The notes below the pieces were generated by a model. It saw nothing but the letters and a program-made list of their open reading frames with translations, searched no databases and had not been told where the DNA came from. Both the position numbers and the translations under genes were made by a program. Positions 25,101 through 36,029 of a DNA stretch of 64,000 nucleotides are shown piece by piece. Position 1 is the stretch's first letter. Each line of letters begins with the position of its first letter. This stretch comes from Triangularia verruculosa (Eukaryota > Ascomycota > Sordariomycetes > Sordariales > Podosporaceae): contig MU863905.1 in assembly GCA_033296885.1 (NCBI GenBank), positions 225,124 through 289,123 of the forward strand. The letters run 5' to 3'.

Positions 25101-25359
25101 GCAGAACGTGATGCCGACGGAGGAAGAAAAGAAGGAATGGCCGGCGGAGATGACGGCCGAAGAGAAAGAGGCGCTTAGGGTGAAGGCAAGGAAGCTGCTG
25201 ATCGAAAGCGGAGTGCCGGCTGCGCTGATGGGAGTGATGGGTCAGGCGGCGACGAGCGAAGCGCTAGGCAGATTGTTCGACTGCTTGCAGATCGAGGAGG
25301 TGGCGAGGGGACTGATGTTTGGAGTTGTGCTGCAGGCTGTGAGAACTGTAACGCACTGA
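22168..25359 (+). CDS. PXA / PX / nexin-C domain membrane protein (sorting-nexin, Mdm1-like)
   Basis: An apparently intronless gene for 1063 aa. The order of parts is: a disordered acidic N-terminus; a hydrophobic hairpin at about residues 80-115 that should anchor it in a membrane; a PXA domain at about 170-350, including DNYVKWWYSP; a charged coiled coil at about 395-440; a Ser/Thr-rich linker; a PX domain at about 555-671 with the R-K-Y-S-D-F-E core and a PPW segment; a disordered Ser/Pro region; and a nexin-C domain at about 905-1060. In this family such proteins tether the ER to vacuole/lysosome or lipid droplets, the PX domain binding phosphoinositides. I see no RGS domain, so it may be the RGS-less fungal paralogue rather than the Mdm1 orthologue. 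The frame stays open upstream but has no ATG before 22168, so that codon is chosen. Confidence 0.9.
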   Translation: MSQQDAPSSGAIPDSSMADQKHLEPSAVIATEKQALEEPDETTAAAIVAATDDAFPSPPNAPPADDNVSTKVFRFLSTATPETLGGVAVGLAATTYLVLGRLGLVLIGAFGGIVTFIQWEQRNPEVARVVRGERGIDVLARLLETKHEIPEPKEEGAGPQDCVLIRGFEDLRPETRDAMNELVDAIVDNYVKWWYSPIVPVDKFFPLACRKTLTAFLTSASNHLARKRPADAFLDFLTNSSSIVVVFFSELSNAFAELPADSKLSAADAVYNYLAAHPDSNLASLLNQKQQANKFRMISEDLLNFLEHSSYECNPARVFLREILAGVVLEMTLQSFSKPEFINSWIVYLLEAGEPDLNQAIDVGMQTGPDVAFADIDGNVGNIGLTKGNRNSLDQERARRKESLAHRKKLSKAEEEMELAMEEMKRLNQMIANETTLMAESSQSEPKRHEATTTDEMNGLDPQEASKSQATKDFSKSISSDSSSSKNEVINTPVTPLSVTTPSSQTSPTASQNPAVAQTAVPAAAAAGFTSFDQLVPSAQEETETESAVEAAKPPLTVHNANITVLDEPGDKPIKSKPAWDYLVQIEPATTLYPGWMIVRKYSDFEVLHEVLRRIATISGAVTFSQQHNVLPPWKNHTRTSLRIELERYLKDACQHQSLAESEGLRKFMERDNGHLPQPKSGFQAFEKIGKNVLGVLASAPLEGSKAMMDGMTGVLGNIGLVSQKKPAPAPSPPPSALQDVTAASRLSMSTLSRNDSTLSLNRLTTSKTRDSIDSQHSSVLAMQPPKVPPLDRRPSYNSQGGDTEPETTNLRPSRASARNSREQSRTSSRAPARSPSTLSFDGFRLPPPPDMISDDYESPLSPHGQLPEHLAHHSRSLTMPTLSSQRINGPPLTGKQHTKLSEQETRVAVELMFAVINEMYTLSSAWNIRRTLLAAAKSFLLRPGNPSLLSIQTLIQQSVLDVNTADAGIAAHIKKLRQNVMPTEEEKKEWPAEMTAEEKEALRVKARKLLIESGVPAALMGVMGQAATSEALGRLFDCLQIEEVARGLMFGVVLQAVRTVTH

Positions 25360-26680
25360 AAACAAGAAAAATGTTGGCCTGTTATGGGAAGGGAGGTATC
25401 ATCGTGTACGAGTAATGTTTTTTTTGTCCATGATTTTTTTCCATGGACTTAGATGACGACGGTATAAGGCTTTTGTAATGTTGGATGAATTTGAGAAGCG
25501 GGAAAATGATGAACTGGCGGCATTTGGGAAGGGGGCGGACACGGGATGGTGGTGGATTATTTTACGATACCACCTGGGAGCCTTGATTGATATTTGTTGT
25601 TTTGAAAGTTCTTTTTTATTATTGATATATGTTTTAATGAAGAGATTTATTTACTCAGTTATGATCTATTATTTACGTATCTGTACACAGATTCACATCG
25701 ACGTGGCTTCACCACAGTCCCCAGACGGCCAGAATCTAAGCTCATGGCCCACTCATGGTTTGAATATGGTGATGCCGACACACATGGAGCGAGCTGATCA
25801 CAGATCATGAACTCAGACGTAGTGAAGGAAATGATACAAACCCCCTCGCAATAATGTGCATTCCACATACACACAACCACATCAAGCCATGCATCTACGC
25901 CACGCTATGCCAGATCTCACCTTCCACGCTCCATCTCATCACTACCAGCACCAAGTCACGCAATTGTACTTCTTCCAGTGTAGCCAGCACAAATATTCTG
26001 CTGTGTATCTCTGTTTTTTTATCTTCTCACTTCATGCACTTCTCTCTCTCTCTAAAACCATCCCTCTTTTCCTTATCCATCCATCTACCACCCCTTTCTC
26101 ACCCTCCGTCCTGATCCATTCATTCATCACAACACAGAAAGAAAAAAAAGAAGCCTCCACAGGCAACCCCGAAAAGAAAAAAAGAAACCCATGTAGTAGA
26201 GTTCTGCGCAACAACATCATCCACACAACCCCCCCATACGCGCGCGCAATGCCATGCAAAGATTGAACAAAAGAGAAGGAGAGACGCAGAGAGAGACAAG
26301 AAACAAAAAAAAATGATAAACATTTGGTATCATCACTCCCCTCATGGAAGCTTTCCCCTCAAGAAAAAACAAAACATGCAATTGGGAAAGTCCAAGGGGG
26401 AGCCAAGGAAAAAAAAACACTTGCAACTAGTCATCATATCAACAGCACTTTTTGTAACCCCTCCCGTTTCCCCATCATCCCAGTTCCCTTAGCCCAAGCC
26501 GTCTTCTCCAAGACAAGCCCTACCCATTGACTTGATAACCGATACCTGATACACGAAAGGAATGTATGTTGCTTGGCCTGTTTCCAAGGTGTTACGTATA
26601 TGGTGTCGTTACCGGGTCTTGCGAGAGCGCTGTTGCACCCTTGATCTTCGTGCGGTTCGCTCCTCCTAGGCCCGCCCCTC
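25360..26680. other. Convergent intergenic region between the PXA/PX gene and pom1
   Basis: The 3' ends of the two convergent genes face each other here. The sequence has T-rich and A-rich tracts, a CT repeat near 26041-26053 and no credible coding frame. It probably holds both 3' UTRs and polyadenylation signals. Confidence 0.7.
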
Positions 26681-29600
26681 CTACGCTCGACGGCTCATGG
26701 CGGCATTGGCACCTGCGGCAGCAAGGTCCGTCTTCGAATTGTTGGACAGCCCGACGGGACCGACTCCACCGCTTACGCTCCGCAGAGATGCCCTAGGTAA
26801 GCTGCTAGGACCAATGGTGCCATTGCCGTTGGTGTACGTAGTCGTGGTTCCGTTACTTGTGCGCTTGACACTAGAAATGCTGCCGTTGATGCTAGATGCT
26901 GTGCTCATGTTGGAGGTCCTACGGGCTGTTCCTGTTGCTACAATTCCGGGTTTCGTAGTGACTTGACCGTTACTTGGGCCCGAAGCCTCCCGCATTCGCA
27001 TGGTAGCGGCTCTGACGGCTGCTGGAGGCTCAGGAAGCGGCCGAGGGGCTGAGATGCTATTAGTACGCTTGCTGGGAGATCCCTCGCGCATTCTAATCGG
27101 AACAGATGTCTTCTGTCCGGTGATGAATTCGTGCCGAATCGCCTCTTCAGGCTTCATGCGACGGTCGGGATCCCAACGGAGGCAGCGTGCGATGAAGTCC
27201 AAGAATGCTTCGTCATCGCATTTAAGCGCTTGCTGGAGTGTTTTCGACGATGGACGACGGCGGCGGCCCTTTGACGACACAGTGAGGCGAGGCTTGCCCA
27301 TGCTGTCGAAAAATAACTTCTTACGCGTCGACTTCTCAATAAGATGCTTTTCTGGCGGACCAAAGACTTCCATAATGCAGGCCAGCTGCTCCTGCTCATT
27401 CTCACCGGGGAAAATCGGCACGCCTGTATACAGCTCGGCAAGAATGCAGCCGAGGGACCACATATCGATGGGTAGACCGTACTGCATGCCAAGGATAACT
27501 TCGGGGGAGCGGTAAAACCGGGATTGAATATATGTGTAAACCTTTTCCGTTTCGAAACAGCTGGAGCCAAAATCGATAACTTTGATTTCCGAATGAAGAG
27601 GGTGGCGCAACAGGATATTTTCGGGCTTCAAGTCGCAGTGAATAACCTTGTGCTGTTTGAGTAAGTTGAGTGAGCTCAGCATTTGCTTGGTAAATCTGCG
27701 GATCAACTTCAGCGAGAAACCCCGGAAGGCGTTCGATTTGATGAATTCGTAGAGGTTCATGTCCAACAGTTCCGTGGAGATGCAGAGATGCCCACGGAAA
27801 TAGAAGCTGTGAGTGAAGTTGACCATGCTGTGTTTGTTTTTGGGATCCTGAACTTGATATTAGAACAATGATATCGTACGTACACCTCTTCAGGAGCGCC
27901 ACTCACCCATTCGCGGAGTTTCTGGAGAATGTTGACCTCAACAAGAGCTTGCTGATGGAACCTCTTCTTGTTGCGGATGATTTTGACGGCTACCAGGACT
28001 CCAGTCTTGTGATCGATACACCGAACCACCTGACCGAAACTTCCTTTTCCAAGAACATCAATGATCTCATAGCGGTAAGCAAGATGATCACCCGGCACAA
28101 TGCTATAGTCGCCTCGCTCATCGTCATAACCAAAATTGGGACTTTCGGACTGAACGTCACCTACAACCTTTGCCGCGTTCTGTGTGCCGCAAAAGTAGAC
28201 ATCCTTATAGTCCACAATCTCTCCTCGCTCATAGATGTTGAGGACCGCAATTCTGATTGCTTCTTGAGGGCTGACGCGATCCTTGGCGGAGGCACGCTTG
28301 CGCAGAGCATCCAAGGTTCTAGCCGCCAACTCGGTATCCTTACGCCGGGAACCCAACTTTCTCATTTCTTCTTCCGCGATCAAATCGTCCCTATCGAGTT
28401 CCGAGTTCCAAACGTCGTGGTGTCGAAGGGTTGCCGTAGATCCCTTGGGTTTCAGTATCCTCTGCACCACGGACGAGTTATGGGGAATTGTAGCTCGCTC
28501 GTTGACCGTTCCGAGAGTCGAATCCTTCTTGCCAGCCGTAGTGTTATCACCGCGGTTACGTTCCCCAGAGAGCACTGCGTTCAAGCTCGAAGCTGAGCTC
28601 TTTCGCCTACGTGACTCCAAGTACGTCCCATTACCATTAGACTTGGCCGACGGAGTGGGACTTGGAGGCTTGCCGGTATGGAGGTTGTTCAGAGTGGCCG
28701 AGACAGGAATCCTCGGCGGTGGCATTGAATCATGCTTGACCGCGTTTTGATCGCCGTGATGTCCCTGATTTCCGCTGGCTTTGGAAGCGCTTCTCTTCCA
28801 GGACAAGCTCAACTTGCGCCTCAGAGAGCTCATAGAAGACGGGGTGGGGGGCTCCTCCGGACTTGGAAGCGGCGGCGGGGATTTTCCACCTGCAGACCGT
28901 GTTGCGATAGACTTTGGCGCTCGGGGCCCCGAAGGCTTGTTTTGTTGAGCGGGCACATCTGCTGCTGCATCCAAAGGCTGACTGAGATCCCCGCCAGTTT
29001 TTGATCTTTTGAACAAAGTAGTCTCGAAATTTCCTCCTTTTGGCACCGACTGACTTAGGAAGGGCGACGGCCCAGATCTGACACCGCCATTCTTCGCACC
29101 GGCAAAGGACTCCGTTGAGCTGGTCGGGGGCTCTGCTGTAGTGGCAGGACTGTCCCGACGGAGCCTCTGCACCGACGCGCTGCTCCTGAGGTGCTGAATG
29201 TCCGACCTCTCTTCCGGTCGTATTCTTCCAAAGAAGTTGCTCTTTGATGCTGTCATGGGAGTTGTCGGCGTCTTGGGAATTTGGCGCGATGGGGGCGGTG
29301 ATAGGTTCCTATTGCCTTGCGTTTGCAGAGCAGCGATCTTAGCCGCAGTTGGGGTACTGAGGGGACCAAGGGTGATTGGGGGCAACCTCAACGGCTGCAA
29401 GCTCTTCTTCGACTGTGCTGCAGCGGGATTCTTTTCGAGATCCATCTTTGAGGTATGTACCGTCTTCCTGTTACTCGGCTTGCGTTGAAGCTTAACAGGT
29501 GTCGAATTCCGCGTTTGCGCCCCCGATATACTAGCTGTCGAGGTGCTATGGATGCTATTGGCATCATAGGTCAGGTTCGACCTCCTCTTCTCCAAGAACG

Positions 29601-31251
29601 AAATGGCGTCAAGATGCGCATCTTTGGGCGATTCATATGCTTTCGGAATCGCCGGCACAGGTGGCACATCCTCACTGCTGTCAAAACTTGCCGAATTATG
29701 AAGGCTGAGCGCCTTAGGAGCAGGCAGTCGCGAACCGTTTCCACCTTGCATAGCTCGCTGCTGCATGGATCCAGTCGATGTCCGCACAGTGTTGAGGCTG
29801 GTGCTGGAGTTGACCGAGAGGCCTGAGCTGTATGATTTTCTGTTTGGGTCTGGCGTCGTCCGAGAAGACGACGGGGTCGGAATTTTTCGCGGAAGCATGG
29901 ATGGGGACCGAGAAGAGGCACGACCATCGGCTTGAATGGGTGGCGGATGGGGCAACGCCGGCGAAGCGCCAATACCGGTACCTTGCTGAACCTGATGCAT
30001 CGTAGACAATCGCTTCATCCGCCTTGTATCGGTAGGACTGATGGTTCGCGCACCTAGTCCAGTTGCATGACTAGCATGATGAGTCCCTGGCATAACAGAT
30101 ATCCGCTTTGCCGAGCTCGGAGTAGAACCTTTGGCGGCCACTCTATTGGGAGAGCGAGGCATTGCCATTGCTATGTGAGTATGCTCGGGTTTGAGCGTGG
30201 TGTCTGGCGTGAGCATGTCGTGGCCGGACCTGGGCAATGGCTGCACAGACCTCGCCTTGGATGCCCTCGAACTTGTCAAGTGCCGCATGCTCTCTCCTAC
30301 CATAGGCCGGGGCCCAGCATCCACTGAAGCTCGCGAAGCCTCGAGGCCAGTTCTGTCAGATAATGACACCACACTGGGTCTCCGCTTTCGGGTCTGAATT
30401 TCTCTGCCTTGCACTTCTCCCAGCTGAACGTCTCCCGTCGACTTCCTTGGCGGCTTGGCGGCATTGGGGTTAGAGACTGGGGGATAATGATTTTGACGTC
30501 GCGCCCGCATGGCGGCGGGAACAGTGGGAGCATTTGGAGCTCCTGGGTTAGCTGATGGTGTAGAAGCAGTGCTGGGCTGAGGCGGTCTACTAGACGTGCT
30601 AGGCCCTCGGAGAATTGAGCCAGTTCGTGAACGCGTGATGGCAGGCTGCTGAGGCAAGGCATGGGCAGCGGCATTTGGCCGTGTCATGTCGGGACGTTCT
30701 ACCATGTTGTGATTATTGCCCGCACCGCGATCGCCCAAAATTGTTCCCTGCCCAGTCGGTGAAGGAAATTGCGTGAGCTTGAAGTCGGTCGACGCAGACT
30801 CGAGGCTGCTCTGGAGGTCGTCGAAGCTGACCGAGGGCAGAAACTCGAATGATGCGTTGGCGATGTCGGACACGTTGTTGGACACGCCGTTCCCAGCCCC
30901 AAAAGAGAAGAGGGAGTGGTTATTGGAAGAGGAGGCACTGAGCATTGGAGCGTCGATGGTGGGCCGCCTGATGGAGCCGATCTTGGTGGGACTGGGGGGG
31001 TTCAGGTTCAGCGGTCTCCTAGAACAACAAAACAATAGCAAGGGTTAGCACAATGCTGCATGTGGCAACTGGTTCCATGTGCCGCAAAAGTTTTCTGCAG
31101 ATGCCGGCGAGCAGGTGAATATTATGGACGGTGACAATGACAATGAATTCAAAACACAGCCAGATCAGATCCAAAGGGGTGAGGGAGACAACCTGGTGGG
31201 CGACTGGTTTTCCCGTCTGGGCCCAGCGGGAGCGCGATGGTCTCTGTTCAT
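26681..31251 (-). CDS. pom1: Pom1-family DYRK dual-specificity protein kinase
   Basis: A kinase of about 1445 aa from three proposed exons: 31251-31193, 31018-27907 and 27847-26681. The second intron (59 nt, GTGAGT to TTCAG) splits the kinase domain after LREW. The first ~1000 residues are Ser/Pro/Arg-rich and look disordered. The kinase domain lies at about 1000-1300: GKGSFGQV loop, VAVKII lysine, HCDLKPEN catalytic loop, DFGSSC, the DYRK activation motif YTYIQSRFYRSPE and W-S-L-G-C-I-L-A-E-L-Y. A basic tail of ~145 aa follows. In fission yeast Pom1 forms cortical gradients from cell tips and controls polarity and mitotic entry. Exon 1 is tentative: the acceptor at 31019 has a good CTAAC branch site, but the donor is a weak GTTGTC and the intron would be 174 nt. 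If exon 1 is wrong, Met at 30945 is the next start. Confidence 0.88.
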
Positions 31252-34107
31252 AGGGTCGGACGAGAACGCGCCACTCTTTTTTCGTCGCAGCAGCGGCCGA
31301 GGGTGTCAATCAACGGGTGTCGGGCTTGAAGATGATGATGTGGCAGAGGCTGGGCTCGAGAGAGACCAATTTCCCGGCGCTCTGTCTGTGGGCGATCGTT
31401 ACAATCCACGCTTCGCAGCGTAAGAGTCGGACCCCCAAAGAATCAACCCCCAATGGTTAGGAGCGTCGTCGTCCAAGGCTCAGTCCGGTCAGGGAGCTGA
31501 GAACAATCGAAGGGCTACCTCATTCCGGGAGCGCGCAGAGTGTGGGATCGAGCGTGTCGAGGGTACGGTGGAGTGCGTAGAAGACCCTTTGTGGCTTCTG
31601 GCGCACTGGGAGCGGTCGTGGATGATGGAAGAGGAGGTGAGAGTTGCAGTGCAGGGACGCTGCTGGGTCTCTGATCTGGGACACACTGGCGAGAGAGACA
31701 GTCCAGTTGTTTCGCAGGCTGGCAGCAGGATGTTTTTGGTGGCAGGTGGCAGCGGGCAGTGGCCTTGGGGGGGCGCTTGGTGGGCCCACCGGGTGTCCTG
31801 CACTTTCAGCGGTCGCAACGAGCAAGACGCTTTTTTCGCTGGGCAACAGCAGAACGGGCGGCATGTGGAGTGCAAGATGCTCGGGAACGGTATGCAGGGG
31901 CACCTCGATATCATCAACATCAAAGACAGCACGACATGTTCTGGAACCTTTTGCAGACTTCTCGGGACACGTGGAGACGGCCTCACTTCATTCATCCAGC
32001 CTGACCGAACACTGGACCGAGGACAATGGCAATGGCAGCCTCCCGTCCCCGATTCCTTCCCGGCCACCGATCGGTTCTTCCAGGTTTCTGAGGGCGTTCG
32101 AATCGTGCAGACACTACACCCGTCCATGCATCGACGTTGGTTGGTTCCCCCCACATAAAGTTCAGGATAAGAAACCGTTTTCGCTTTCTTGCTTTGAATG
32201 CCCGTCGTATCTCTGGTCTTCAAAGTATGAAGCTCACGGCAAACTCAGGAGACAGGGGCACCTCATATATATTTCATGCCCTCTGAAGCCTTCCTGTCGG
32301 GCAAAACTTGGCTTCGATTGATTGGATATGAATCACGACAGCTTCTCTCTCTAGTCATTTGCAAACGGACTGGCCGGGCTTGGATGGTACGTGCGTCCAG
32401 GGGCATGTGGGGCCATGAATAGGAGACCAGCAAGAAGATGGGGAAACCCTGAATCTTTTTTTGGAGATATCCAGAGCAATGCAAAGCACCGAGAAAGAGA
32501 AACAAAAACAAACTCGAAGCTGTCGGGGCTCTAGCACGGCGCTACGGGAGCAGCATGCAGGAGGAAGGCTGCCCTTGCAGCACAATGCCACTGCTGTTCC
32601 ATTCAAGGCACGCCAGCTCATCCATGGCAACACTCGAGATGCTAGCATCTTAGTGGCGTCGACGGTGAGGACGGGACCACCAAAACCACCGAGCCGGCAA
32701 ACTCTGCTGTCTTCGCTCTTTTGCAACGGGAATGACGATGGCAGTCTTGATGCCAGCGGGCTCCGCTCGGCTTCTGCGGTGTTTGCTTGGCACCAGTCGA
32801 TTTCCAGCATCGAGGGCTTCCCAGCCTGCCACCTGTGCACTGCACTGCTGCAACGCCCTCTGAAGGGTATGGTGTTGCGAAGAAGCGGTGTCCGTACATC
32901 GATCTGTCTGTTCCTGAATGGGCCCATCGGCCTGCCCTATCAACGACACAGCAACCAGCACGACCTTGCCGTTGTCTGCTGTCTGTTGTTTGTTGTTGGC
33001 TTAACAGAGGGCATTAAGAACCCTGGCCCCTAGGATATCCTATCCCGCCTCCTTATGCGACAATCCGTTGTCGACACGGAAAAGTTCCGAGCCGTCATAA
33101 TCATGGGCTCTTCAGATAAAAGGGCAGGTTATGTTCCTAATTTCCGACCGTGTCTCATCGAAACCAGCCGAGGAAAGCAAAATATGGTGGTCGACCGCTT
33201 TCAGACGGAGACCCAGCCAGGATATTTCCCTGTTCATTTCGATTTTCGAGAACATCTCGGCCACGCGCCAACCACGCGTGCTACGCGCGCTATACTACCT
33301 CGTAGTATCATTGCAAATGTTGTGCCTCATCTCCTTTCAACGTTGTTGATGGAACACAATACAAAACTCGACGCCCATCGTTGTCTGAAGGGGGCCATCG
33401 GACACGACGGGCAAAAGCAGGATTCGCGGGACCCTGCAGATGGGCCTGCCGAATTCCGCCCTTTTAGCGGAGTGGCCGCCGGATGTAGCCACCGCACCCG
33501 GCACTCCGGTACGAACGGGCGTGCTTTTCAGCGCGTGGTCCTTGCCTTGCATGTTTTGGTTGTTGTGCACTCCATTCCACGCATGTGCCCGAAGGCTGTT
33601 CATGTTGCCAAAGGCGCACTCAGATGATGCGATCTCCAATTCTGTGAGATGAACCAAAGGCTTCCGTGCCGTTTCTGCTGTATCGGTATCTGGGAGATGT
33701 GGCGTTTGTCTTGGCATCCTTCCCGCATGTGACGTGTTACCCGACCTGAAAGGTTCACCAGTGACGACACCAGACACACAACTTCATCTCACAACCACCG
33801 CTAGAATCTTCATGGCTTTTCCACTGCAACAGTCGTGACAGCCTCACATAGGCAGAACCCATCGACCGTTGTACCACCTTCTAGCCCAAGCCTCTTACGT
33901 ATCTCTCGGTCCAACCTTGGGACCGGCTCTCATCCACACCTGGTCAACGAACGGATTGTGGGGCTCTCATGAGTGATGCATGAGATTCACATGCGCCCCG
34001 AAACAGAACCGTGAGACAGAATCGTCAACACTCTGGTCTTCGGCGAACGCATCATTGCGAAGTATCGAACTTACCGCAGTGTAACTGACTTACCTAGTAT
34101 TTTCATA
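31252..34107. other. Intergenic region between pom1 and the peroxin gene
   Basis: About 2.9 kb between divergent start codons. It should hold both promoters and probably a long pom1 5' UTR. Open frames of about 190 codons occur on both strands around 32.4-33.6 kb, and a 240-codon minus frame lies at 31489-32223. None shows a domain or supported exon structure, so I do not call a gene. Confidence 0.55.
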
Positions 34108-35702
34108 ATGGTCGACGAACTGGAAGCACAATTTCTCAGTGCTGCCGACGAATCCGTCTTGCCAGAAGAGGATGAAGGGCAATCACCGCAACCGCGGGAT
34201 CAACAGTCTCACTCTGCCAGGAAAGTAAGAAGCCTCAAAAACGGCATCTTCCGGGCGGCCAGCATACAGGACAAACTGTTAGAAAAGTAGGCGTCCTTTT
34301 ATTTTTTTTCTCGTGACAATGTGTCAAACCATGCTCACAACTGCTGCAACCTAGACTTCTATCTCAAGTCATCCCGTCAGAAGATGGCCAGCCACAAACA
34401 CCCTCCATCATGGGAGGCGACGACCCCCCAACCTTCGCCGAACGTCCCGGCTTCTCCATCCCGTTAATGTCCAACAATTTCCGTCGCTTCAACGCCCGCA
34501 TCGGCGTCGTCTTCAAATTTCAGTCCCGGGCCTTGAAAGTGTTGTCTTGGCGCAAACCAACCCACACCCTCTCCCTCCTGGCAGTCTACACCTTTGTCTG
34601 TCTTGACCCCTATCTCCTCTTCGCCCTCCCGCTCGCTATAGCTGTCTTCTTCATCTTCGTCCCCTCCTTCATCGCCCGGCACCCCGCCCCGTCGACCTCG
34701 TCCGACCCAGACCACCAAGTTCGAAACCTCGGTTACTCCCCCCGTGGGCCCCCTTTGGCACCAGCGAGGAACTTCCAACCAACAAAAGAACTGTCAAAGG
34801 ATTTCTTCCGCAACATGGGCGACCTCCAAAACGTCATGGAGGACTTCTCCGTCGTCCACGACAAAGTCGTCACGTTGATCGTCCCTGTCACCAACTTCTC
34901 CGACGAGGCGCTCTCATCCGCCATCTTCGTGATACTATTCGCTGCTCTCGTCGTAATGTTAATATCCGCCCATTTGATCCCCTGGCGATATCTGATGTTG
35001 GTCGGCGGCTGGGGAGCCATCCTCTCCGCACACCCAGCAATCAACCGCCTGGTCGCCCAAGCAACCGAGCAATACCTTTCCCACCCTTCCGTCATCGGCC
35101 CAGGTGACCCTAACCCAGTCAAACTCCCAACCTTGGACGTACCTGCTCTACTTTCAAAAGAAATCATCCTCGACTCCGCCCCCGAAACCCGCGAGGTCGA
35201 AATCTTTGAGCTCCAGCGGTTGTCGCATTACCCGGGCGGAGAATGGGAACCTTGGGTTTTCTCACCCTCCCCTTACGACCCTCTGTCGGCCCAGCGAATC
35301 TCTGGCCAACGGCCCCAGGGAACGAGGTTCTTTGAGGATGTCCAGCCCCCGGAGGGATGGGAGTGGTCAGAGAAGAAATGGGGCCTTGATCTCTGGAGCA
35401 GGGAGTGGGTGGAGGAGAGGATCATCACGGGAGTGGAGGTCGAGACGGAAGGGGAGAGGTGGGTTTATGATATTGCCTCTGCTTCTGAGAGCAAGACTTC
35501 GGGGTCGGGAGCAGGTGGGATGGGCACGATTGGGGAGGAGACGGAGGGTGAGCAAGAGCCGGTTAGGTCGAATCAGCCTACGCCGGTGAAGCAGTATGGC
35601 GGGTTGAGTTGGGAGGAAGGGGAGGAAGGAATGGGGAGACGGGGGGAGTGGAGGAGGAGACGGTGGGTGAGACTGGTGAAGAGGAAGAATGTTACTGGTT
35701 AG
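34108..35702 (+). CDS. Pex24/Pex30-family peroxisomal membrane peroxin with dysferlin domain
   Basis: A 508-aa membrane protein from two exons, 34108-34286 and 34355-35702, with a 68-nt intron (GTAGGC to CCTAG). After an acidic N-terminus there is a conserved F-R-R-F-N-A-R-I-G segment. Two long hydrophobic regions follow at about residues 130-170 and 247-290, each long enough for a reticulon-like hairpin. A dysferlin-type domain covers about 340-430, with E-I-F-E-L-Q-R, a Trp-rich P-G-G-E-W-E-P-W strand and G-W-E-W core and further Trp pairs. The tail is Glu/Gly/Arg-rich. Family members (Pex23/24/28-32) sit in the ER or peroxisomal membrane and control peroxisome number, size and ER contact sites. 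The dysferlin domain points to the Pex30/31/32 branch; the exact paralogue cannot be named. Its 3' end faces the GGPP synthase gene 327 bp away. Confidence 0.9.
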
Positions 35703-36029
35703 GTTTATAGGACTATTTCAGTATTGCGGGATAGGTTTAATGAATTAAATGAGTTATGATCAAGTTCGAGATTACTGTCTGCACTTTCACCTCGGAAGCA
35801 ACATAAGGTATCTAGATCATGCGCATTTTCATTCGGATGTCTCTTTCGAAAATCCGAGCCTACTTCACAACAACCATCGTAGCCACGAGATTTTGAGATA
35901 TCAATCCTCAGACCCATATTTCAACTGTGTACCAAAAAACAGGTATCATCAAGTATAATCCTAAACAAAGAACCCATGCTCAACTCCTCGCCAAGTATGA
36001 AAGACAAAAAAAAGACCGCACATCAGAAA
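35703..36029. other. Short convergent intergenic region
   Basis: The 327 bp between the stop codons of the peroxin and GGPP synthase genes are AT-richer than the flanking coding DNA. They probably contain both 3' UTRs. No gene is visible. Confidence 0.7.
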
